This document shows, piece after piece, positions 22,746 through 33,640 of a DNA stretch of 64,000 nucleotides. The translations under genes and the position numbers were made by a program. The number at the start of each line of letters is the position of its first letter. Positions within the stretch are counted from its first letter, which is position 1. This stretch comes from Gordionus sp. m RMFG-2023 (Eukaryota > Nematomorpha > Gordioida > Chordodea > Parachordodidae): positions 22,669,561-22,733,560 of the forward strand of contig NC_088775.1 in NCBI RefSeq assembly GCF_954871325.1. Reading direction: 5' to 3'. The notes beneath the pieces were generated by a model. The model had not been told where the DNA came from, ran no database searches, and worked only from the letters and a program-made list of their open reading frames with translations.

Positions 22746-24039
22746 CAGTGGAGTAGGCAAGAGGGAGGTCGAGGTTCAGCTATTCCATGAATAAAATTAA
22801 ATTTTTTAAAAAATTAATTTAATTTACTACTAATCATGCATAAAATATTGTTCATTGCTTCAATAATTTTCCTTCTAGCATGTGATGCCAATTTGGTGAT
22901 TTTTTATTTTGATAAAAATGTTTTTTTTAAAACTATTTATCAAACGGGTTGAAGGAGTAAAGAAGTATGAAATACGCACCAATTATTGATATAAATTTTC
23001 GAGTTAATGCCTCCAGATGTTTGGTAAACTTTACGCTTAAAACGTGATATCATAGTTAGTATTTGGTTCATAATTAGGTTTCTTTTTTAAAGGCTGCGGA
23101 AATTGATTAAAGAATATAAGGACTAAATATTAAAGCAAACCAGATAGTTAGAACTTCTATATTCTCCGTTCTATGCTAATTTTAACAATTTTTTTACCAA
23201 TAATTCAATAATAAAATATGCTAATATCCTACTTAATGGTTTAGTATAAGTTTCAGAATTAGTGTTTCCAAAAGCTAGGCTCATCTCATGCTTAGAGTGT
23301 GATGTCATAGTTTTTATTTTGTTTATAACTCATTTTCTTTTAATGGTTCTCATATTTGAGTGAGGGATTGAGAGTTCTAGTCTTAAAAATTAGCGCACGC
23401 CAGATATATAGTTTTTATATTTTCCATTTTAGCACGATATCTATTGCAATTTTCTTTTTTTCTTTATACTATCTACCAAACGGATTGAATTAATTAATCA
23501 TGATCTAAACATTGATAAAATTTGCTGAATATGCTTTCAGTCACTTTCTAACCTTAGAGTTGGCCAAAATTTTGTTAACTAATAACTTTTTCCTTTATAT
23601 TGGCTACTATACTGGTTAAAGTCAGACATTAGTAAAGCACAAACAATTGCTATATATTTTAGAATTAGGACTTGTTCAGCCAAGTTTAATGGAGAATATA
23701 AAAATAATTCCGAAAAATCAATAATATATAAGAATTTTTTGTAGTAGGGAATCGACCGAAACTCGGGCACCAAAAAATTGTTTAAACACCCCCCCCCCTC
23801 CCCATTAGAAAATCCTAGCTACATCACCGATTGAGCGGTTTTTAAAAATCAACCCAAATCGGGTATTTTAACAATGCTTTTATTATTGGGAAGAAGCATC
23901 AAACGTAATAGTAGTATCAATATAAAGAGACAGAACGTAGGTATCGAAGGATATGGAGAAGAGGGCGTAGGTTGTATTACTTGGTTAAATTTGATTCTAT
24001 TAAATACCACAGAAATTTCGAATGCGTAGTGATAATGAC
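22746..24039. other. BTAF1 intron sequence without further genes
   Basis: A near-direct repeat is visible: 23155-23230 resembles 23405-23470 (CCAGATA...TTCTATATTCTCC/CCATTTTA). A C-run with GATTGAGCGGTTTTT at 23788-23880 marks further MITE debris. No exon of BTAF1 is expected or seen here, because the flanking exons join in phase. Confidence 0.5.
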
Positions 24040-25520
24040 TTTAAAAATTGTCATACACCTTCAGATACCCGAAGTGCGTGTGCTACAAAATGCCGGATAT
24101 GTCGGAAGAAAGAGCAGTTAATGCATGAGTGTTGAAATACTAAATTTTTTCAATATGTCCACATCTTCTCCCTTCATGGCTTCCAAGTCCCAATTTTTCG
24201 TGAAAATATTCTGCTCTTTTATTTTACGAGTCGTGCTTCCTTCTCGAACAGCTAATCTATCACTTGAGCCAACACTGTCAGCTCTACTGTCGACCAGGTA
24301 GTCCCACCAATCACCTGACTCCTTGGTCTGTTGTTACACCTCCGTTCCCTGTAAACAGGTCTTCTCACGTTCCATCCCGAAGATTCCTTACATTGGAGGG
24401 GGGAGGCCCAACTTGTATAATCCCGTGTCCTGCATATGTAGCAACTCGTGATATTACGTTCCCTTCCATCCTCTTGCACATTTCACACTTTCCATTGTTG
24501 TTCTGCTACCATTCGTTTGTTATATCTTCCAGCCTAACGAAGGTTAATTATCTTTAACTTCATACATGAGTAATCCGTAAAGTAATAACGTCATTAGATA
24601 TACAATATAATATAATTTGTGCATTATTTGTATTATTGATTTGGACATGTAGTTTATTATTAGGAGAAAGCATGAAGCGAAAATGGAGAATGATGCAGGA
24701 ATGTGTGACCTAATAAATATAACCCGGGTCTATCAGACATGGTAAACATGATAATGTTGCTATTCTGGATTTTGAATTTTAGTATAGATGTTGAAGCATC
24801 TGCAAATATCAAAGTTAGAGATGATGAACCCCTAGAAAGGTCAGCGAATGGGAAATAAAACAAATAAAGCAATAATGTTAGTGAAGGCAAAGTATGGCCT
24901 AGGGCACCAATGAAAGGCCAGGAAACGGAAGGATGGAAGACAGAAGCAATAACATAAAGTATCTATATATGAAGGTTGCAAGATCATATACAAGTATGCC
25001 AGAAAAGGATGCAAGGAATGGTTGTATAAATGGCAAATCTGAGGGGATGGGGGCTCACCAATCTATAAGGAACAAATGCGAGAATAGATTAGTCTAAGAT
25101 TGGCAGGGCCTACAGGCCGATGAATAGGCTAGAGCCATCAGTGTTGGCTCATGAGTTAGATTAGTTGTGTGAAAAGGAGGTGCGATCCAGGGAATAAGTT
25201 ATCAGAGGATTCTTTGGGAAATGCAAACCATAAAGAGGGAAGATATCATATTCATTTGAATATGTTTATTTATTTTTCGCCGTTTCATTAATTCGTTAAA
25301 TATAAATTTAGCAATCAAGAGATAAACTAGAATAAAAAATCAATATCAAGCTGAATTATTTTTGGGAAGAGATAAGGTTTTTTTTATAAGATATGTAATT
25401 GTGTAGGGAAGGGTTGAAAGAATATTTTAAAAAAAGCCAAAGGGAAGTCGAAGGGAGAATTGGGAATGTTGTTATTATATGGAAGAAAGTTTTATTTGTT
25501 CACTTGATTCATATTTGTAA
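24040..25520. mobile_element. LTR-element gag debris inside BTAF1 intron
   Basis: The sequence at about 24640-24690 (GATTTGGACATGTAGTTT...) matches the leader of the LTR element at 33957, on the plus strand. Cys/His-rich zinc-knuckle-like segments occur around 24065-24135 (plus) and 24480-24380 (minus), so pieces in both orientations may be present. The remains are short, broken and without LTRs that I can delimit. Confidence 0.45.
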
Positions 25521-25689
25521 GGAAGTACATTAAAAAAATGTATAAAAGGATACGGGAAATTTCAATTAAAAATTATCAAGATGTGATTGCTTGAAAATGG
25601 AGAAAGAAAGTTGCAATACGTTATTTTAATTTCAGATAATTTTTGCAAAAAATATTGTGAGTGGGTCTACTATTGTCGCTAGACTATAT

Positions 25690-25978
25690 CCATTCGCCTG
25701 TTGAAGACCCTCCCTGACCCATCCTACTATATTGTCGTGCCCGGATTAGTGAAACCAGCTTAGTCCTTTCTTCATCCCGTTTTGCAAATTTCCATTAAAT
25801 ACGACAAAAATATCATAAGGAAAAAGGTCCCAGAAAAAGAATATCTAAAATTTCCTCAATTTAGATATACGATGAAGGACAAAATCTTGGAGACCATATC
25901 GAACAAAGACTATGTCCTTATCAACTCTCAGACCACCGGCCACACCGTGGGATCATTGCAACAAGGCAATAAATGAAT
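25690..25978 (+). other. Unidentified G+C-richer block in BTAF1 intron
   Basis: A plus-strand open frame (about 65 codons, ending at 25976) lies in a block with higher G+C than its surroundings and reads FPQFRYTMKDKILETISNKD in its middle. It starts at a non-ATG codon and I recognise no family. It could be a transposon coding fragment or a missed exon of a nested gene. Confidence 0.25.
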
Positions 25979-26084
25979 AAAAATTATTTTCGCAATAGTT
26001 TTTATATTCGGAACCCGTACCTACATTTGTATTCCAAACTATAGTTTGAAATTAGATAAATTTAAGGGAAAAATTTTAAAAAAC

Positions 26085-26608
26085 TTTTAGCAACTGTACG
26101 AGGGCCATGAGCTTTCCCGACACCCCAGGGTCATTCATAATCATTTGCAAAGACCGGTTTAGGTCGAAGTGGCCTTTAAAACTTCCTTCTGTCCCACCTT
26201 CAATTGCTGTGTCATCGGCGCCATCAAAACTTATAGACTCGTTTATGGTATGATATTTTCGAAGTAACCATAATAATTTGCCATTTTCCTCGGGTATATT
26301 TGTATCCAATTTAAGAAGCACAAAACCCGGATGATTACAAATTTTTCTCATGTAGTTCAGAGCTTCAAAGGCGTGGATTGGTTTGGTAATATTGGTTTTA
26401 TCTAGTGATGAAGACGAATTGTGCTCACTGGGCGTTTTAATCGCCCTAAGGTTAATGAAATCATCGATGAGTTCAAGCTGAAGCCAGGTCATAGGGCAAT
26501 AATAATCTTGGATGATTTTCGGGGGTAGGTCTGAAAGAACTTGTTCTTTGGTTCTTCGTAGTATGAAGGGCAAAATCAGTTTGTGCAAGCTTTCTAGGGC
26601 AGTGATAC
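26085..26608 (-). CDS. BTAF1: BTAF1/Mot1 exon, between the two RecA lobes
   Basis: The exon begins after CAG at 26609 and encodes ITALESLHKLILPFILRRTK, then VLSDLPPKIIQDYYCPMT and FEALNYMRKICNHPGFVL, ending at LMALVQLLK. The blocks match vertebrate LHRQVLPFLLRRMKEDVLQDLPPKIIQDYYC and QYLRKLCNHPALVL in order. This is the SNF2-specific region that links the lobes and carries part of the C-terminal clamp. The acceptor phase (one base carried from ...QEAG) and the phase-0 donor AAA/GTTTTT both fit the neighbouring exons. The inserts (an NSSSSLDKTN segment and an acidic EGGTEGS segment) are lineage-specific. Confidence 0.95.
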
Positions 26609-26679
26609 CTGAAATAAGAGAGGTTAGAGGAATGTAGTTTTAAATAAATAAATTAATATTATTGGTATATAAATTCGAG

Positions 26680-26880
26680 ATCAACATGAGCCAATTCGAC
26701 GCATTTTTTTAAAAAGTTATTGGCCTGGCCTGTAAAAAAATTTATGCAGATCTTTAATATAATTTTCATTCAATACCAGTATTGTTAAAAAAAACTCAAG
26801 ATTTTAGCCAAAAACCTTTCTGACATACTTTATACTTTTGGCAAGAATCATGAATTAGCCATTTTAAAAAAAAATCGGTT
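26680..26880. mobile_element. Degraded MITE in BTAF1 intron
   Basis: GATTTTAGCCAAAAACCTTTCTG and ATTAGCCATTTTAAAAAAAAATCGG resemble the interior and end of the 50997-51214 MITE. It fills most of the 312-nt intron between 26609 and 26920. This shows how a small element can make up nearly all of a short intron. Confidence 0.5.
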
Positions 26881-26920
26881 GTTCTTAGTACATAATATAC
26901 ACAAAAATATTGTATAATAC

Positions 26921-27090
26921 CGGCTTCTTGTTCCTTTGAAGAATTTTTTGCATCTCTGCTCTGGAGAATGGGCTTACCGAATGTGTTGTTGAACTCCTTT
27001 TCCGTTCCGAGATACCCAGGCATTAGAAAATCGAAAAGGCTCCAGAGCTCTAGTACGTTATTTTGGACTGGCGTACCACTCAGGATTAAT
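26921..27090 (-). CDS. BTAF1: BTAF1/Mot1 exon, SNF2 motif III
   Basis: This 170-nt exon encodes LILSGTPVQNNVLELWSLFD, then FLMPGYLGTEKEF and GKPILQSRDAKNSSKEQEAG. SGTP is motif III of the first RecA lobe, and the match to the vertebrate protein is close throughout (GKPILASRDARSSSREQEAG). The acceptor TTAAG/ATTAATC completes an arginine codon begun in the previous exon, and the donor is G/GTATTATAC. Confidence 0.96.
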
Positions 27091-27331
27091 CTTAATAAAA
27101 AATTATTTTTAATATGTGCATTAGATATGCATCTCGGGTCGTGGAGTTGAGATAAAATTTTTGCTTAAAAATTATAACCAGTAAAATCGTAATTTTTATC
27201 TTCTAAATTCGTGATTCACGATTTAAATGAATGAATCACGAATGGAGTAAAATTATATAAGTTTGGATAGAGAATTTATTTATTAATTTTTTTAGAGAGG
27301 TTTTCTGCTATTGATTCTCTAAAAAATAGTA

Positions 27332-27733
27332 TATATGTCGTAATTTTTAAAGGGATCATGACTATCCGGGATTTTCACGGGATTTAAAGGGATCCCTTTA
27401 AAATTTCAATTTTTTAAGGATAAAGAACTATACGGTATTATCACTGGGGCAGAGATTGACCTCCAGTTGAATAAATCTTTTGATTAGCTATCGAATGATA
27501 CCCTATACTAGACATATCTTATATCATAAGGCCAAAAAAAACAAAATTGAAAATTAAAAACGCAACGAAACTCGTGGAAAACGCTTTTAATATAAGATTT
27601 CTCTTTATCACGTTTAAAACGTGATAATCCCGTATTATCATTCCTTAATTATCAACCCTAATTTTTTAGTTATCCCTTTAAATCCCGTGAAGATCCCGGA
27701 TAATCATGATCCCTTTAAAAATTACGACATATA
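27332..27733. mobile_element. MITE with about 60-bp terminal inverted repeats
   Basis: The left end TATATGTCGTAATTTTTAAAGGGATCATGACTATCCGGGAT... is mirrored by ...ATCCCGGATAATCATGATCCCTTTAAAAATTACGACATATA. The 402-bp element has no coding sequence. It sits in the 2.6-kb BTAF1 intron. The family is unknown: a TA or longer A/T-rich target duplication cannot be resolved because the ends are themselves A/T-rich. Confidence 0.85.
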
Positions 27734-28344
27734 CATTGTTATATCATGATTTTGTAAATTTATTATACATGTCATGTCATTCTATTACAAATCACAAGTT
27801 ACAAAATACACTATTTAAAACATCTTTCAAATTAAATGAAATTTTGTTAAGTGGTTAGATATGTCGTGAGGATTATTGCGTTTAAAATTTTATTGCTTTA
27901 GTTCTATTAGATCCCAAGTTTTATAAGTTTATTCGCCTTTATGAGATTAGAAAAAAATTGTAATTTATTATATATTCATTCTCTTTGTATTAAAAAAAAA
28001 TATTTAAAAATGGAAACATATTTTAAAAAAGGAATGTTTTAGATAGGACAGACAAAACACAATTTCAAGAAATTGAATCTTTCATAAAATCTTTAAAAAA
28101 AGTAGTATGGCATTGGAAATCGACCAAAATAACGTGATTTTCGGTTTCGAATTTTTCAAATAGATGAAATTATGAGGTTAAATAGATTGTATATTTTACA
28201 TAAATCAAAATTTTAATGCTCTAATTTAAATGTATCTCGAGTTATGGACCTACATAGTTCGATGAGAGATTTTTCCTCTTTTAACGAATATCGAATTACT
28301 CAAAATATTTTTGGTGTAAAGTAACAAATTAAATATCATTTTGT

Positions 28345-29215
28345 AGCCCTCAAAATTCTCCTCAGAAAATGACAAATAATTTACAAAATATCTTCAGTAT
28401 CGTTGTATTTCCCATAAAACAAAAAAAATATTATTTTGAAAAGTGCCCCATTTAAAACGATGAAACTCACGAAAAATGTTTATTGTCATTATATTTACAT
28501 GTTTAAAGTAAAAATATCAATGGAGAAAACAAGAATTTAAATTTCATTTAGTTTTTTATAATTTTAGGAATAAAAAAATCAATAATAAAGGGCGTTTGAA
28601 GCGATGAAACTCATCAAATATGTCTATTATCAATATATTTAAATATTAAAGTAATTAATGGAGAAATTAAGAATTAAAATTTTATTTAGTTTTTCATCAT
28701 TTTAAAACGCTACTTTTAAAGATAATTATAATATATTTTTTTAAAATAAAATTCATTATATATCATAAATAACCCTGAAAATTTTCTATAAGATTATTAT
28801 GTACACTAGAATTTAAAAATATGGTTTTTTATATCTTAATAAAAAGAAAATAAATTATTAGGTTTTTTTATTCCAAAAATTATAAAAACTAAATAAAATT
28901 TTAATTCTTAATTTTCCAATTAATATTTATATTTAAATATATTGGTAATAAACATATTTGTTGAGTTTCATCGTTTCAAACGCCCTTTATTAATGATTTT
29001 TTTATTCTTAAAATTATAATTATCAAATAAACTTTAATTTCGTATTTTTTCCTTAATATTTTTACTTAACTATGTAAATATATTGGCAATAAACATATTT
29101 CATGAGTTTCATTGTTTTAAATGGGGAACTTTTCAAAATAATATTTTTTTGCTGGAACAACGACATTGAAGATTTTAAAATAATTTTTACATTTTCTTAG
29201 GGAAAATTTTTTCAG
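28345..29215. mobile_element. Foldback element with duplicated sub-blocks in each arm
   Basis: The arms are inverted copies meeting near 28770. Each arm contains two diverged direct copies of a block of about 120 bp that starts with GATGAAACTCA and contains TTATTGTCATTATATTTACAT-like sequence; the mirror form on the right is TGAGTTTCATCGTTT. No coding sequence is seen. It lies wholly within a BTAF1 intron. Confidence 0.8.
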
Positions 29216-29717
29216 TGACAAATTTTTAAAATTAAAAAAAAAAAAATTTGAAGATAATTTTTTTTTTAATTTATGAGGGTATTATCATTTTCAGATATCG
29301 AGCACCAATATCGACAAAAATTGAAAGTATCCAGTTGAGGTCTGTGCTGACCAACACATCCGTATCGGAGCAATTCAAATAATATCAAAAGGTACTGACT
29401 CGATTCTTATTAGGGAATGACATCAAAAAATTTAACATTTTTAGTTATCTACAATGATTTTTAATTTTGGCATTACTGCACACTTTATATGATTATAATA
29501 AAAATTATATTGGAAAAATTGTTTCTGTAAAATATTTGGCTATTTTATTAATTTTTAGATGGATTTATAATCTTTGTAACCATTCTCCTGGTGCATTTCG
29601 CAAATTAAAGCCTTACCCACTACCTAAAAAAAGAGAAGCACACTAATAATATTTAAGAATTATTATAAAATTTTAAAGTTATATATTTTTTTAAATTTTA
29701 TTTATTAAATAACTAAC

Positions 29718-30207
29718 CTATGCCTAGCTGGAATATTCTTAACGATTTTAGCTAGCTTAGTTTTGCTATTTTTGATGACGTGACCTTCGTCCAATACCAA
29801 ATGGGTGAAACCTCCGCTAAATCCGACATCATCAAATAGTTTGGAAAAAATGTAGCCATTTTTTCTTATCAACTCGTAGCTGCAAACGCAAAGCACGTGA
29901 TTAAATGAAATAAATTTATCGCTATTGGTTATTATGGCTTTAACAGTCTTTAAGGCAGTCTCGTCATTGAGATCAACAAAAGCAAAAGGCTTTAACATAT
30001 GTCCAGGAATAAATTTTTCAACTTCTTCTATCCAATAGTAAACGAGAGTCTGAGGACAAAGAACTAAAGATATTTTCGGAGATTCGATATTTTCTTTTTC
30101 ATGATTATATATGTCAATGCCAGTTTTGCAATATACATGAGTATCAGTTGTTGATTGATGTGCACGGTCTTTTAACACTAAACCACATATAGCTTGCAGA
30201 GTTTTAC
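29718..30207 (-). CDS. BTAF1: BTAF1/Mot1 exon, ATPase motifs I-II
   Basis: The exon continues the Walker A motif split across the intron (GLG, then KTLQAICGL). It goes on through LVLCPQTLVYYWIEEVEKF (motif Ia), VLCVCSYELIRKNGYIF, and LVLDEGHVIKNSKTKLAKIV. The DEGH is the Walker B/DExH box that coordinates magnesium and ATP, and VIKN follows as in all BTAF1 proteins. The acceptor AAG/GTAAAACT lies at 30208/30207 and the donor CATAG/GTTAGT at 29718/29717. An insert rich in polar residues after the first helix (RAHQSTTDTHVYCK) is longer than in vertebrates. Confidence 0.96.
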
Positions 30208-30406
30208 CTTTTTTATATTTAAAAATGTTATAATTATTAAATTTACGATTTTTTTTTGTTTTATTCATATTCACCATTTCTCACTTCCTGCATCTTTTGG
30301 CTATCACTTCTACACTAATGTGAAGAACAACTTTAAAATACCCTTTTATTTTATCGTTCTCGAATAATAATTTTAAGTAATAAAAACTATAGTGTAGGAA
30401 AAATAC

Positions 30407-30671
30407 CCAGACCCATGTCATCGCACAGGATACCGTGAAGTTTGTAACGTTTGAGAAAGGCTAACCAATTTACACCATGGAGCTGGTAATGTCTTAATTC
30501 GATACCCGGTTTGAGATCGATTAATTCGCTTAGGTTTTGATCGTTAATTTGATCCAACTGGCCGGATAGTAAATGGGTCAAAAACATTTTTCCTCTGTCG
30601 AAAGCAGCGAGTAAATTGACATTGCTTTTGAAGGCAGTATTGGTTGATGTTGACGTCGAAGAATTTAGTAC
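30407..30671 (-). CDS. BTAF1: BTAF1/Mot1 exon, start of the ATPase domain
   Basis: The exon reads through a Ser/Thr-rich linker ([14 protein letters not shown]), then [12 protein letters not shown] and [21 protein letters not shown], to [16 protein letters not shown]. The last part is the Q-motif region and first half of Walker A, nearly identical to the vertebrate [24 protein letters not shown]. The acceptor CTAG/GTACTAAAT is in phase 0 with the previous exon. The donor falls inside the glycine codon before the catalytic lysine. The intron upstream is only 102 nt. Confidence 0.96.
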
Positions 30672-30773
30672 CTAGTTTTTTTTGGGTAGTTTAGAATTTT
30701 GTGCATAAGTTAAACTACAGAAGATACAAAACATCAAAATTGATATTCAACTAATGTTATGTCTAACAATTAC

Positions 30774-30913
30774 GTTCAAGGATATGTATTTGATGATTGA
30801 AATAAAACAATGAGATGCGCCTTTCCTCACATCCTCGTTTGAGTCTGTCATCAATCCCAAGCAAGGAAGAGCAAATATAATAGTGTAAGGTAACATTATT
30901 GAGAAGTGGATTT
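30774..30913 (-). CDS. BTAF1: BTAF1/Mot1 exon, last HEAT repeats
   Basis: This 140-nt exon encodes IHFSIMLPYTIIFALPCLGL followed by MTDSNEDVRKGASHCFISII. It aligns with the vertebrate VPYIVLLVVPVLGRMSDQTDSVRFMATQCFATLI, the HEAT repeat just before the ATPase. I located it because the neighbouring exons required it. The acceptor TTTAAG/AAATCC completes a codon with the single G left by the exon at 41412, and the donor AAC/GTAATT is in phase 0. The agreement in both phases and sequence makes the assignment firm. Confidence 0.9.
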
Positions 30914-31429
30914 CTTAAATATAAATTTTAGTTACCAATTAATGTAGTAAATAAGTATATAATATAAGTGTTTCATAATTTAATAAATATTTTTTCGTTC
31001 AGGAAGAATACTAAGAATCAAGGTTGATGAAATATTTTTTTCATATATTTTATACATCTCATTAGATTAAATCACATACCACTCAATTCCTCAAGTTATT
31101 TTTACCTAATTTTTCAAGTAAAATAGGAATTGTATCTTGTAATATATTTTGTTATAACTTTTAATTTTTATTATAATTAAGGAATACATGAATTATAAAT
31201 AAAATTATATTTGGCTGAGATTTGGGCCAATTAATTTATATGAAGTGATAGGGCTGACATGATTCTACCTGTATTGGTAAGCGTGGCAGGTTCAGTTATA
31301 TTATTTCTTTTTTTATTTTTTTATCTGAAATTACATATTGATCTTCTTTTCCTTTTCCACAATATATGGTAAATTTCTTACATTAATTTGAATATTAAAA
31401 GTAAAATATAACAAAAGTAAAACATAGGA

Positions 31430-31830
31430 AAATAAACGCCTTGGCTGTAATGCAGTTATACCCTACTATTGCATCGATTGTGGCCTACTCGAATGTCTAT
31501 TCACTCGCGAACGACAACCCCGCCATAAATCTATCAACAACATTCTCATAGCTGCCCCAAAAAAATTAATATCCCACCTATCTTTGAACCAGTGAGCCTT
31601 TTAAATGAAAACGCCATATGCCCTGATGGTATATCCCTCATTCCCTGGACAAACGGTCTCTCGTTGACCTGTGACTATACTTTGGTCGATTTTACATAAA
31701 AAACAAGTATGCTAGCCTTACCAACACAGTGTTCATACCAAGTTACCAATACCTTTGGCATGTTCGGAATATAGAAAAAATGAGATAGATCAAAGGGGAC
31801 CCCAGCGAAGGATTCTACCTTCGTCAGCAG
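31430..31830 (+). mobile_element. Retroelement coding fragment (LINE-type, family uncertain)
   Basis: Plus-strand translation around 31560-31690 gives NIPPIFEPVSLL and CPDGISLIPWTNGLSLTCDY. This resembles a motif I know from repetitive polymerase-type genes of invertebrate elements (a 'RPDG-xx-LVPW-xx-GRSLxWD' pattern). Flanking sequence is degenerate. The block is markedly richer in G+C than the intron around it. It is a fragment with several breaks. Confidence 0.45.
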
Positions 31831-32967
31831 ATTTCTCTCGAAATCTGACGGTCCAATTTTTTGAGCATTCACTCCTCTCTATAAAAATTTTTATACTTCT
31901 AAATATTTTTCTATATAAAATATTTTTTTTATATTCTTATTTGTTTTTTTTTAAATATATTTTTAATTTGATATTTTTCATATTTATATTTAATTTTTTT
32001 AATTGAAACCGTTTTATTAAAAATAAAAAATTTACTGTAAAAGGGGGGATACTTTTTACCAGATGTTATAACCAAATAACATGATCTTATTATATTATTC
32101 TTTTTGTCATACTTAAACATTGAATTTTTATACAAATACTGAACAATTTTTTATAAAAATGCCACACATAAAGTATTATATACTTTCACATAATGCTAAT
32201 AGCTCTCCTTCATTCCCAATTATTTCAAATGAAAATCTTGCCTATCTCAGATAAGAATGAGATGCAAAATTACCACTCATCTTCAATCATTTCCACAAAT
32301 AATAATTCTTTGTTTATCATAGATGAAAATATAAATCTACAAGCTTCCTCGATTATTACAAAACTCAAAAGAACATACCATTGTTGGAATAAAGTTTAGA
32401 TTGAGATGATAATGAAAATTTTAGCGATGCCAGAGGAGGAACAAATAAAGATTAGACATCGATAATATGTTAATATGTCGAAGGTATCTTTTCACAAAAT
32501 AAAACGAGATACATTCACAGGAATTATTGGCCAGTCTTAAAAAGAATCCACCATTAAACAAGAAGGAGAAAAATCAACGACAAATCATGGATATGTTAAT
32601 GGTTCAATACCTTTACAGTTAAAAAAAATTATTAGAAATTTCCTTTTCGGTTCGTTAAAAAAATATAGGAACCATAAGAAAATACATTAAAAGGTTCGAA
32701 AAAAAAGAGCTGGCAAGGAACCTTATAACAGGAATACACCAGGAATCAATATTCGGCAGGTGCATTGCCTAAGACTACTAAATATCCTCAGAGAAAAATC
32801 ATATTTTCTAGACGAAACAAGTAGTTGCACCCATCTATGCCTGAGCACTACTCAATGTGAGGCCAACAATAATGGTTACACCCACAAAAGGAAAAAACGT
32901 AAGTGTACTTTTTACCATAGGAATTGGTGGAGTTATACATTATAAAATCATTGAAGGATCATATAAT

Positions 32968-33301
32968 TGTTAAGGGAGCAAGCTATTAAGCCTAGCACTA
33001 AAGGAAGATAATGGCGCAATATACGAATAATAAGGAGTTGAATAAATAAATATTAAAAAAAGTTGATTGACTTTTGATAAATAAAATAATAAATAAACGG
33101 GATGATTATGTAAAAAAATAAATATATAAGAGCGAAAAAAAAGAAACGATTATTATTATTTTTATGTACGATTTCATATTTTAAAGAAAGAAAAATAAAG
33201 AAATAAAATTATCGATTTTCGTGTTTCAAGAGAAAAGAAATATTGAAGTAAAAAAAAAAGTGTTGTTTTGATATTTAAAGAGTGTTGTTTTGATTTTGAT
33301 A
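32968..33301 (+). repeat. 5' LTR of the 32968-36048 element
   Basis: It begins TGTTAAGGGAGCAAGCTATT, ends TTTTGATA, and is followed by the primer-binding site. The end is GATA rather than the usual CA. It differs from the 3' LTR by small indels and a few substitutions; one of the indels is a short duplication of GTTTTGATATTTAAAG near the end. Confidence 0.9.
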
Positions 33302-33332
33302 TTGGTGACCCCGACGTGATCCGGGAAAAAGA

Positions 33333-33640
33333 GTATTTTTAAAATTGGAAAACATAGTAGGAGGTTTTAAAAGAATCAGAAAACCAGTATTTTTAAAATT
33401 GGAAAACATAGTAGAAGGTTTTAAAAGAATCATAAAACCAGTATTTTTAAAATTAGAAAACATAGTAGAAGGTTTTAAAAGAATCAGAAAACCAGCATTT
33501 TTAAAATTAGAAAACATAGTAGAGTTTTAAAAGAATCAGAAAACCAGTATTTTTAAAATTGGAACATAGTAGAAGGTTTTAAAAGAATCAGAAAACCAGT
33601 ATTGTTAAAATTAGAAAACATAGAACCAGATTTTTTAAAA
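33333..33640 (+). repeat. 54-bp minisatellite in the LTR-element leader
   Basis: Starts of the unit are at 33333, 33387, 33441, 33495, 33547 and 33599, so spacing is 54 bp three times and then 52 bp twice. The unit contains TTTTAAAATTGGAAAACATA and AGGTTTTAAAAGAATCAGAA. Because 54 is a multiple of three, the first units keep one frame and encode an 18-residue repeat (LENIVEGFKRIRKPVFLK). The complementary strand is open too (MFSNFKNTGFLILLKPST). Confidence 0.9.

Noticed and set aside
24264-24557. 97-codon plus-strand frame
   Set aside because: No domain is seen. The opposite strand shows a Cys-rich zinc-knuckle-like segment of LTR-element debris, which explains the composition.
29611-29685. 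SNF2-like phrase on the minus strand (GKALICEMHQENG) after an AG
   Set aside because: The flanking BTAF1 exons join exactly in phase without it, and it does not match any position of the protein, so it is most likely chance similarity.
31675-31872. 65-codon minus-strand frame as a BTAF1 exon
   Set aside because: It lies opposite a retroelement fragment and has no splice sites in the right phase. The required BTAF1 exon was found instead at 30774-30913.
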